Positions 8,331-14,497 of a stretch of 64,000 nucleotides of DNA are shown one piece after another. The notes under the pieces are model-generated. The model had not been told where the DNA came from. It ran no database searches and saw only the letters and a program-made list of their open reading frames with translations. The DNA lies in NCBI GenBank assembly GCA_934746715.1, contig CAKVFI010000003.1, positions 62,001 to 126,000 on the forward strand, read 5' to 3'. Source of the stretch: an uncultured Clostridia bacterium (GTDB lineage Bacteria > Bacillota > Clostridia > Christensenellales > UBA1242). A program made the translations under genes and the position numbers. Position 1 is the stretch's first letter. Every line of letters begins with the position of its first letter.

Positions 8331-8715
8331 AACAATGTTAACACAAAGTTTGTTTAAATAAAATCAATTAACCAAAATTTTGCAAAAAAATAAATATTTT
8401 TTAATTTTATTATAAAAATAAGCAAATTTTTAACATAATTAAATAAATTAAAAATTTGAGTTATTAATTTTATTAATAAATTTTATGGTTAACTAAAAAT
8501 TCAATTAAATAGGACAAAAATTCAATAAATTTTGCCTAATTTGCAAATTTATTTGCATATATTTGACTTAATTAAAGGATATTGTTATAATAAAGTTAAA
8601 ATATAAAATAATATTTCATTTTGTTAATATGAAATGTTAAAAATATATTTTATTAATTAAAAATTATTTTTTTGCAAATATTTATTTTGCATATTAAATT
8701 AAAAGTGGGATTTAT
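8331..8715. other. AT-rich intergenic region
   Basis: About 385 bases without a gene. It is very AT-rich and holds the degV promoter near its right end; I see nothing else that is specific. Confidence 0.6.
8563..8591 (+). promoter_or_regulatory. Promoter for degV
   Basis: TTGACT (8563-8568), 17-base spacer, TATAAT (8586-8591). The transcript would have a leader of about 118 bases. Confidence 0.8.
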
Positions 8716-9573
8716 ATGAAAATTGCAATTTCAATTGATAGCGCGTGCGATTTGCCAAAAGAAGTTATAAAAGAAAATAATATTTTTTGTATGCCTTATT
8801 TTGTAACAATGGGGGAAAATGAATATCGCGATGGCGTCAATGTTACAAGTGTGGACTTGTTTAAGTTTGTTAAAGAAAATGGCGTGTTGCCAAAAACTGG
8901 TGCTCCAAGTGCAGAGATGTTTAAAGAGTATTTTTCTGATATTTTAAAATCTTATGATGCAGTTATTCACATCGGTTTGTCAGACAAAATGACTTCCGCT
9001 TTTGCAAATGCCCGCATTGGTGCAGAAGAATTGAAAAATGTGTATTTAATTGACAGTATGTCGCTTTCTTCTGGCATTGCTTTGCTTGCACTTAAATGCG
9101 TTGAAAAAGTTAAACAAGGCAAACAACCAGAACAAATTGTGGAAGAGTTAAACGCTTTGCGCCCATATGTTCAAGCAAGCTTTTTGGTGGACACTCTTAA
9201 ATATTTGCACAAAGGCGGCAGATGCAGCTCTTTGGCTCTTATCGGCGCAACAATCTTAATGTTAAAACCTCAAATTTCGGTTATTAATGGTGAAATGAAG
9301 GTTACAAAAAAGTATATGGGTGGCATTAATGGTTGCCTTAAAAAGTATGTCGAAGATATGCTCAAAAAATCAAGTCCAGATTTGTCTGTTGCTTTTGTAA
9401 CTCACAGCAGTCCAATGGAAATCAGTTCAAAAATCTGCGATCGCTTGCGTGAATATGGCTTTAAACAAGTTTATGATGTAAACGCAAGTTCAACAATCAG
9501 TTCACATTGTGGCCCGGGCACTCTTGGCATTTTGTTCATCAACCAAGTTCCAGAAACAGATGCCAATGCGTAA
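8716..9573 (+). CDS. DegV family fatty-acid-binding protein (FakB type)
   Basis: A 285-residue DegV protein: IAISIDSACDLP at the start, GAPSAEMF (the T/S-Q-P-S block equivalent), HIGLSDKMTSAF, and the late HCGPGTLGI motif. DegV/FakB proteins hold a fatty acid and present it to the kinase FakA, which makes acyl phosphate for PlsX/PlsY. FakA (52239) and PlsY (33727) are both in this window, so a FakB role is plausible, although many genomes carry several DegV paralogues. It has a strong promoter and a strong terminator and forms a single-gene unit. Confidence 0.9.
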   Translation: MKIAISIDSACDLPKEVIKENNIFCMPYFVTMGENEYRDGVNVTSVDLFKFVKENGVLPKTGAPSAEMFKEYFSDILKSYDAVIHIGLSDKMTSAFANARIGAEELKNVYLIDSMSLSSGIALLALKCVEKVKQGKQPEQIVEELNALRPYVQASFLVDTLKYLHKGGRCSSLALIGATILMLKPQISVINGEMKVTKKYMGGINGCLKKYVEDMLKKSSPDLSVAFVTHSSPMEISSKICDRLREYGFKQVYDVNASSTISSHCGPGTLGILFINQVPETDANA

Positions 9574-9610
9574 AACAAACCAACTTTAATTGTTTAAAAT
9601 TAAAACTATC

Positions 9611-9643
9611 AAAAATAGGCACAAAAACTGCCTATTTTTTTTT
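9611..9643 (+). terminator. Terminator of degV
   Basis: AAAATAGGCA/TGCCTATTTT stem followed by a T run. Confidence 0.8.
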
Positions 9644-9653
9644 ATATTTTAAT

Positions 9654-9679
9654 AAAAAAAGTGCATTTAGCGCACTTTA
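9654..9679 (-). terminator. Distal terminator of the minus-strand tRNA cluster
   Basis: On the minus strand AAGTGC/GCACTT stem followed by TTTTTTATT, immediately after a copy of the tRNA-His 3' end. Confidence 0.7.
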
Positions 9680-9681
9680 AA

Positions 9682-9724
9682 TGGGGTTGATAGAGGGTGA
9701 GCAGCGTTTAAAAAATTGCTCCAA
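9682..9724 (-). repeat. Copy of tRNA-His 3' end plus conserved junction sequence
   Basis: Bases 9682-9697 match 15 of 16 bases of the tRNA-His 3' end (9965-9980). The next 27 bases (9698-9724) match 25 of 27 bases of the junction at 1750-1776 beside tRNA-Lys. Confidence 0.75.
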
Positions 9725-9964
9725 TGGGCAAATTTTAGCGTAGTGAAGGGAGCAACTTGTTGCGGCCAGCCCGACAAGGGGTGAACCTTGGTTCAAGTCC
9801 CGATATAATATACTAGTATTTATTCATTGGTAACAATAATAAAAAGGGGTCCCCACAAAGCCAAACGAAGTGGTTTTGTGGGGAAACGAGAAAGCCAAGT
9901 GTAAACGCGACAATTTGTGTTTTTGAAACAAAAAACACAAGTCGCTAAAACTTGTGCTTTCGAG
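9725..9964. other. Insert between tRNA-His and its duplicated 3' end
   Basis: No gene is seen. The right half is one arm of the inverted repeat described separately. The left half contains a tRNA T-arm-like piece (GGTTCAAGTCCC near 9790) in plus orientation, apparently a degenerate tRNA remnant. Confidence 0.5.
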
Positions 9965-9967
9965 TGG
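9834..9967 (-). repeat. Inverted repeat arm A (tRNA-His trailer)
   Basis: Read on the minus strand from the CCA end of tRNA-His, this is nearly identical to the plus-strand sequence 10815-10953 that follows tRNA-Arg. The match starts exactly at the CCA of both tRNAs. It contains a terminator and a second hairpin, CCCCACAAA/TTTGTGGGG. Confidence 0.9.
9926..9957 (-). terminator. Proximal terminator after tRNA-His
   Basis: On the minus strand CACAAGT/ACTTGTG stem followed by TTTTTTGTTT, eight bases past CCA; part of inverted repeat arm A. Confidence 0.75.
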
Positions 9968-10041
9968 GGTGGATAGAGGGACTTGAACCCACGACAACCA
10001 GATCCACAATCTGGCGCTCTACCAACTGAACTATATCCACC
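9965..10041 (-). tRNA. tRNA-His (anticodon GTG)
   Basis: Acceptor GTGGATA/TATCCAC, anticodon stem CCAGA/TCTGG with loop TTGTGGA, discriminator C, encoded CCA, and an encoded G at position -1 (10041), the tRNA-His identity element. Last gene of a four-tRNA minus-strand cluster. Confidence 0.95.
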
Positions 10042-10073
10042 ATATAACAAAATATTGCCCGTTAAGGCAATAT

Positions 10074-10148
10074 TGGCTGGGGTAGCTAGATTCGAACTAG
10101 CGCGTGCAAGAGTCAAAGTCTTGTGCCTTACCGCTTGGCGATACCCCA
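10074..10148 (-). tRNA. tRNA-Gln (anticodon TTG)
   Basis: Acceptor TGGGGTA/TACCCCA, anticodon stem CAAGA/TCTTG with loop CTTTGAC, discriminator G, encoded CCA. Confidence 0.95.
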
Positions 10149-10151
10149 TTG

Positions 10152-10234
10152 TGGTGCGGATGAAGGGACTTGAACCCCCACGGTCGCCCACTAGATCCTA
10201 AGTCTAGCGCGTCTGCCAATTTCGCCACATCCGC
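10152..10234 (-). tRNA. tRNA-Leu (anticodon TAG)
   Basis: Long class II tRNA of 83 bases with an extended variable arm. Acceptor GCGGATG/CATCCGC, anticodon stem CTAGA/TCTAG with loop CTTAGGA, discriminator A, encoded CCA. Confidence 0.95.
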
Positions 10235-10264
10235 AAAAGGGCGAACAGCCCGCATTTAGAAAAA

Positions 10265-10342
10265 TGGTGGCTCATCCGGGACTTGAACCCGGGACACCAT
10301 GATTAAAAGTCATGTGCTCTACCAACTGAGCTAATGAACCAC
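10265..10342 (-). tRNA. tRNA-Lys (anticodon TTT)
   Basis: Acceptor GTGGTTC/GAGCCAC, anticodon stem CATGA/TCATG with loop CTTTTAA, discriminator A, encoded CCA. First gene of the minus-strand cluster; it complements the CTT isoacceptor at 1818. Confidence 0.95.
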
Positions 10343-10387
10343 AAAGTTAAGATAAAATCGCAAGCTATTATCACTAGCGACTTTTGT

Positions 10388-10416
10388 ATTATACACTATC
10401 AAAAATAAAAAAACAA
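10388..10416 (-). promoter_or_regulatory. Promoter of the Lys-Leu-Gln-His tRNA cluster
   Basis: Minus strand TTGTTT (10416-10411), 17-base spacer, TATAAT (10393-10388). Confidence 0.7.
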
Positions 10417-10618
10417 GTGTTTTTTACAAAAAATATAAAAATTTTTAAATTATTTTGAAAAAAATTTTAATTTATTCAAAGCCGAAATTTTTGTTTAGAT
10501 TATGCTTTATAATAACTTATACTATAATAGTTTTTAATTATATTGTAAATTTTATTAGGTAAAGTGATTGAAATTAATCAACTTTTAATTAAATTTTGTT
10601 AGTTTTCTTTAAATTGAC

Positions 10619-10648
10619 TTGACACATTTAATTTATTTGTGTTATTAT
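10619..10648 (+). promoter_or_regulatory. Promoter of the Gly-Arg tRNA pair
   Basis: TTGACA (10619-10624), 18-base spacer, TATTAT (10643-10648); tRNA-Gly begins 18 bases further on. Confidence 0.7.
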
Positions 10649-10666
10649 AACGCTGTTTGATTTGAT

Positions 10667-10740
10667 GCGGGTGTAGCTCAATGGTAGAGCGCTAGCCTTC
10701 CAAGCTAGTTACGAGGGTTCGATTCCCTTCACCCGCTCCA
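10667..10740 (+). tRNA. tRNA-Gly (anticodon TCC)
   Basis: Acceptor GCGGGTG/CACCCGC, anticodon stem CTAGC/GCTAG with loop CTTCCAA, discriminator T, encoded CCA. Confidence 0.95.
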
Positions 10741-10817
10741 GCGCCAATAGCTCAGCTGGATAGAGCATCGCCCTTCTAAGGCGGGGGTCGGGGGTTCGAA
10801 CCCCTCTTGGCGCACCA
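10741..10817 (+). tRNA. tRNA-Arg (anticodon TCT)
   Basis: Starts on the base after the CCA of tRNA-Gly. Acceptor GCGCCAA/TTGGCGC, anticodon loop CTTCTAA, discriminator A, encoded CCA. The CCA is also the start of inverted repeat arm B. Confidence 0.95.
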
Positions 10818-10953
10818 CTCGAAAGCACAAGTTTTAGCGACTTGTGTTTTTTGTTTCAAAAACACAAATTGTCGCGTTTACACTTGGCTTTCTCGTTTCC
10901 CCACAAAACCCACGATGTTTGGCTTTTGTGGGGTCCCCTGTATTTTTTTATTG
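10815..10953 (+). repeat. Inverted repeat arm B (tRNA-Arg trailer)
   Basis: Nearly identical to the reverse complement of 9834-9967, diverging only in the loop of the second hairpin and at the far end. The hairpin stem CCCCACAAAA/TTTTGTGGGG is kept although its loop sequence differs between the arms, which suggests selection on structure or on terminator function. Confidence 0.9.
10825..10855 (+). terminator. Terminator after tRNA-Arg
   Basis: CACAAGT/ACTTGTG stem followed by TTTTTTGTTT, starting eight bases after CCA. Confidence 0.75.
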
Positions 10954-11060
10954 CAAAGTTTTAGTGACCTGTGCTTTTTTTGCTAAAAAAGAGCAAAGTG
11001 TTGCATTTACAATTGGCTTTCTCGTTTCCCCGTGAAAGGCGCTGCGTTAGGCGTTGAGGG
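10954..11060 (+). repeat. Third, degenerate copy of the tRNA trailer repeat
   Basis: In the same order as arm B it carries AAGTTTTAGTGACCTGTG, a poly-T stretch, and TTGGCTTTCTCGTTTCCCC, but with many substitutions and without the second hairpin. The rest of the gap to 11154 holds only the next promoter. Confidence 0.65.
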
Positions 11061-11105
11061 GGGTATTAGGTTTTGCACTGATTTTGGCAATTTTTATTTT
11101 TAGTA

Positions 11106-11134
11106 TTGAAATTTTATTTTAGGTGTGTTATCAT
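11106..11134 (+). promoter_or_regulatory. Promoter of the 139-residue hypothetical gene
   Basis: TTGAAA (11106-11111), 17-base spacer, TATCAT (11129-11134). Confidence 0.65.
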
Positions 11135-11154
11135 AACAATAATAGGAGAAGAGT

Positions 11155-11574
11155 ATGGGACTTAAAGAGTTTATTGAAAAGCGCAAATTAAAAAACGAAA
11201 TGGAGCACATATTGTGTGGCTTGTATATTGAATCAACAGAAGATTTTTCTTGGGCAATAACCATTCAAGATTCTGAAATGTTTATGGATAGCAGAAAGTA
11301 TGCAGGAATGTTGTACAAAATCATTGAAAACGCAAAAAACAACAATGATGTTGACACTTTCAAAGTGTTGCAACAACTAATAGAAAGATATGGCGAATGG
11401 AAAGAGAGACCTCGCAGAGGTGCAAGCAGAGGGCCAGGTTGTTATGGTATTCAATTGACAATGCCAAACGAAGTTAAAGAGAAGATAGACAATCTGTATG
11501 AAAAATTTTTGCAAAACAAAAAAATGAAAGACCAAAAGTTGATTGAAAATATTGACAATATTGTTATAAAATAA
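11155..11574 (+). CDS. Hypothetical protein, 139 residues
   Basis: I do not recognise this family. The protein is soluble and mostly helical, with a charged N-terminus, a basic patch in the middle (KERPRRGASRGPG, about residues 82-94), and a lysine-rich C-terminus. It has no signal peptide or membrane segment. The start is well supported: a good promoter and an AGGAGAAG ribosome site lie directly upstream. It lies between the tRNA repeat region and the SIMPL gene, which has its own promoter, so no operon partner hints at function. Confidence 0.75.
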   Translation: MGLKEFIEKRKLKNEMEHILCGLYIESTEDFSWAITIQDSEMFMDSRKYAGMLYKIIENAKNNNDVDTFKVLQQLIERYGEWKERPRRGASRGPGCYGIQLTMPNEVKEKIDNLYEKFLQNKKMKDQKLIENIDNIVIK

Positions 11575-11687
11575 CAAATGAAATAGACATCTTAACACAA
11601 TTTAACATAATAATTAAAAAAATAATTCATTAAAAATTTTAGTGAGTTATTTTTTTAAAAATAAAAACAAATTAAATACTTGTGTGG

Positions 11688-11693
11688 TATAAT
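11688..11693 (+). promoter_or_regulatory. -10 element for the SIMPL gene
   Basis: TATAAT preceded by TGTGG; no clear -35. It lies inside the longest possible reading frame and so argues for the internal start at 11716. Confidence 0.55.
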
Positions 11694-11715
11694 ATTGCCA
11701 GATTATGGAGGTGTT

Positions 11716-12372
11716 ATGAAAACAATTACGGTTAAAGGTATTGGAAAAGTTAGTGCAAAACCCAATTTGATTGTTGTTTCATTAAATTTGGAATCGGAAG
11801 ACAAAGATTATGAAAAAACAATGAACCTTTCAGCGAAAAAAATAGATTCTCTCAACAAATCACTTGCACAAATAGGCTTTTCAAAAGATGAATTAAAAAC
11901 AACCAATTTTAATGTTCGCACTCGTTACGAAAATGTTAGAGATGCAAACGGGGTTTACAAAAACGTGTTTAAAGGATATGTGTGCAGTCACAATTTAAAA
12001 GTTGAATTTGATTTTGATATGCAACAACTTGCAAAAGTGTTGTCCGCAATCAGTTTGTGTGTTGCAAAACCAGAATTGTCGATTTCATTCACAGTTAAAG
12101 ACCCAACAAAAATCAGCCAAGAGCTTTTGAAATCTGCTGCAAAAAATGCAAAGGAAAAGGCAAAAATTCTGTGTTCGGCATCCAATGTCAAACTTGGTGA
12201 CCTAGTGTCGATTGACTACAACTGGGGCGAAATTGATGTTTATTCAAACACTGATTACAAAGTGGAAGCAAAATGCTTGATGAATTCGGGAGCTAGATTG
12301 TCAAACATCGACATCCAACCAGATGATATAAGCGTGAGCGATACTGCAACCTTTGTTTGGGAAATTGTTTAA
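11716..12372 (+). CDS. SIMPL domain (DUF541) protein
   Basis: A 218-residue protein matching the SIMPL/DUF541 family: it opens with ITVKGIGKVSAKPNLIVVSL (the typical G.G.v...PD.a.v.l block), has KTTNFNVRTRYE in the middle, and ends with VSDTATFVWEIV. The family is defined by a mouse IRAK-interacting protein; bacterial members are often periplasmic or surface-exposed and lack an agreed function. This one shows no signal peptide. The start at 11716 is chosen because GGAGGTG lies five to six bases upstream and a TATAAT element lies in the would-be N-terminal extension. Confidence 0.85.
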   Translation: MKTITVKGIGKVSAKPNLIVVSLNLESEDKDYEKTMNLSAKKIDSLNKSLAQIGFSKDELKTTNFNVRTRYENVRDANGVYKNVFKGYVCSHNLKVEFDFDMQQLAKVLSAISLCVAKPELSISFTVKDPTKISQELLKSAAKNAKEKAKILCSASNVKLGDLVSIDYNWGEIDVYSNTDYKVEAKCLMNSGARLSNIDIQPDDISVSDTATFVWEIV

Positions 12373-12445
12373 ACAAAAATTCACACCAAAAACAAATTTA
12401 AAAGTTGAAATGATTTTAATTTAAACAAAACCACAAAAAATAAAC

Positions 12446-12481
12446 AAAAAAGCACTTATCAAACTACAAGTGCTTTTTATT
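12446..12481. terminator. Bidirectional terminator between convergent genes
   Basis: AAAGCACTT/AAGTGCTTT stem with A and T flanks. Confidence 0.8.
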
Positions 12482-12491
12482 GTGTGTTTAA

Positions 12492-14300
12492 TTAATAAGA
12501 AGAATCTTCATTTTCATATTCATCTTCATATTTTAGATTATATTCAAGATCACTTATTTCTCTTTCACATTCATTTATTTTTAATTGTGCGAAATATGAT
12601 TTACTGTCGCTATAAGAATAATATATTGTTTGTTTAAAACATTCAATAGCATCATTGAGCAAGTCTATGTTTTCGCTATAATAATCTTCATAATTAGATT
12701 GGTGGACAACTTTACTTATAAGTTTTTGACCTTTTTTGAAATAACTATCAGCAATCAAATTACTGCACGCAACAATATTATCTTTATAATCAGCCTTTTG
12801 GTAATATTCAAGTGCTGTTTTAAGCAGGTCAATTGCTTCGTCAAGGCAAACTCCAACTTCGTATTTGTTATAACCGCGTTCGTAGTAACTGTTGCCAATC
12901 AAGTTGTAGCAATTTGCAATTTTTGCGTTGCATTTGTTCACACACGCGTCATTTTCACCTTCGGTGTAGTATTCAATTGCTTGTTCAAAAATTTTAATTG
13001 CTTGAAGTGGGGCAGTGTTCATTTCATCACATGCTTGATTGAAAAGTTCATTTCCTTGGCCGACTTTGCATTTATTTATCCTTTCACGGCAAAGATTTAT
13101 GCAGTTTTGATTGCCTATTTTTTTGTACCATTTTATTGATGCTTCAAAATGTTCAATAGCATTAACAAACCATTCTTTTTCGTAGTAATAGTTGCCGTCA
13201 TTATATTCTTGCATAGCGTGTTTTTTGCAATTGTCAATGAAACGTTGCTTTTCAACTTTGTTTTTTTCAATCATCTTTAAGCAGTTGTTAACATCTTCAG
13301 TTCTGTTAATTTTAAAAAACAAATTTTTTGCACAAACAAAGTAAAATTCAGCGTCATCAAACTCTTCATTTTCCATTTTTGTTTTGCCAATTGCAAATTT
13401 TGTTCTTGCTTCGTCTAAAGTTAACAAATAGTTGCATTTTGCAATGTAATCATTTATTTGAGAAATCATTTTTTCATCATCAATGCGTTTGTACAATTTT
13501 AATGCACTAACAAAATTGCTTTTGCTGTCAACAATATGATTGTTTTTGAACAAATTTATTGCATTTTCAAATAAGGAATCAGCCTTTGTTTTGATTGCTT
13601 TTGTTAACAAAATGTCAACATTTTCAATTGATTTTTGGCATAAATCAAACAAAATTTCGTCATCACAATTGTTAAAATAATTTTTTGCCAATTCAAGATG
13701 ATTGATAACAAATTCATATCTTTGGATATCACTAATATCTTTCTTTTTTGTTAAAATTTTGTTGGCTTCAATGCACAATTGTTTGCCTTTGATTGTGTTG
13801 GAACTTGGTTTTTGTGGTTTAAATGTTGTGGCAAATTTATTTTTCAATTTTGATGTCAGTTTTGTGATAAAATTTTTGTTTGCGTACAAATCAACAAGGG
13901 CAGGCGCAATCATTTCATCACCAAAATAATCAATTTCTTTTGGTTTTTGTTCAGTGTCTTGCTTTGCTGATGTGGTTAATTTATTTATTTTAAGGTAAAC
14001 AACAATAGTTTCATTTTTCAAATTAGAAACATATCTATCGCACCTAGCATTGTAATTAGCCAATTTGTTTAATATTTTTTCCGCATTTCCAAATTGTGGG
14101 TTGGCTTTTAAAAACGATATTAATTCATTGATTGACTTTTGTGTGTTTTCAATTTCCGTTACCTTTTGTGTTAATTTTGCCATTACAGTTTTAAGAGTTT
14201 CAATTTCGTTTGTTGATTTTGGCTCCAACAATTCAGCAACAGCAACAGAGTGAGATTGCATTTTGCTGTCTATTGTTTTCAAACATTCCAATATTTTCAT
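12492..14300 (-). CDS. TPR-like helical repeat protein
   Basis: A 602-residue soluble protein. The N-terminal part (to about residue 110) looks coiled-coil. From about residue 190 onward there are degenerate 34-45-residue helix pairs of the TPR kind, with signatures such as DAEFYFVCAKNLF, NAIEHFEASIKWYKK, QAIKIFEQAIEYY and EAIDLLKTALEYYQK. The C-terminus is acidic and rich in Glu, Asp and Tyr. It is probably a scaffold for protein contacts; no catalytic motif is seen. The start at 14300 is preferred over upstream ATG codons because the promoter lies over them and AGAGG sits five bases before this ATG. Confidence 0.75.
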   Translation of the reverse strand: MKILECLKTIDSKMQSHSVAVAELLEPKSTNEIETLKTVMAKLTQKVTEIENTQKSINELISFLKANPQFGNAEKILNKLANYNARCDRYVSNLKNETIVVYLKINKLTTSAKQDTEQKPKEIDYFGDEMIAPALVDLYANKNFITKLTSKLKNKFATTFKPQKPSSNTIKGKQLCIEANKILTKKKDISDIQRYEFVINHLELAKNYFNNCDDEILFDLCQKSIENVDILLTKAIKTKADSLFENAINLFKNNHIVDSKSNFVSALKLYKRIDDEKMISQINDYIAKCNYLLTLDEARTKFAIGKTKMENEEFDDAEFYFVCAKNLFFKINRTEDVNNCLKMIEKNKVEKQRFIDNCKKHAMQEYNDGNYYYEKEWFVNAIEHFEASIKWYKKIGNQNCINLCRERINKCKVGQGNELFNQACDEMNTAPLQAIKIFEQAIEYYTEGENDACVNKCNAKIANCYNLIGNSYYERGYNKYEVGVCLDEAIDLLKTALEYYQKADYKDNIVACSNLIADSYFKKGQKLISKVVHQSNYEDYYSENIDLLNDAIECFKQTIYYSYSDSKSYFAQLKINECEREISDLEYNLKYEDEYENEDSSY

Positions 14301-14316
14301 ACTTACCTCTGGTGGC

Positions 14317-14345
14317 ATTCTAACATCAAAAGGGTGAGTTGTCAA
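14317..14345 (-). promoter_or_regulatory. Promoter of the TPR-like gene
   Basis: Minus strand TTGACA (14345-14340), 17-base spacer, TAGAAT (14322-14317). The expected start of transcription is at about the Shine-Dalgarno sequence, so the leader is only around 10 bases. Confidence 0.75.
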
Positions 14346-14405
14346 TATTCAATTTTTTTAAAGATTAAAAACAAATTAATTTTTATAAACTATAAGTTTA
14401 TTTAA

Positions 14406-14435
14406 TTGACAAATCAAGTTAAATCTTTGTAATAT
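14406..14435 (+). promoter_or_regulatory. Promoter of the ABC transporter gene
   Basis: TTGACA (14406-14411), 18-base spacer, TAATAT (14430-14435). Confidence 0.65.
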
Positions 14436-14497
14436 TTTCAAGTAAACAAAAGCGCATTGATTTTTTTAAATTTGCTTTTAAATTTTAGGGGAAAACT

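Larger units (their letters stand above)
10343..10666. other. Divergent promoter region between two tRNA clusters
   Basis: An AT-rich stretch of about 320 bases with no gene; it carries one promoter for each tRNA cluster. Confidence 0.7.

Noticed and set aside
9820..10201. Open frames of 60-120 codons across the tRNA cluster
   Set aside because: They coincide with four intact tRNA genes and the trailer repeat.
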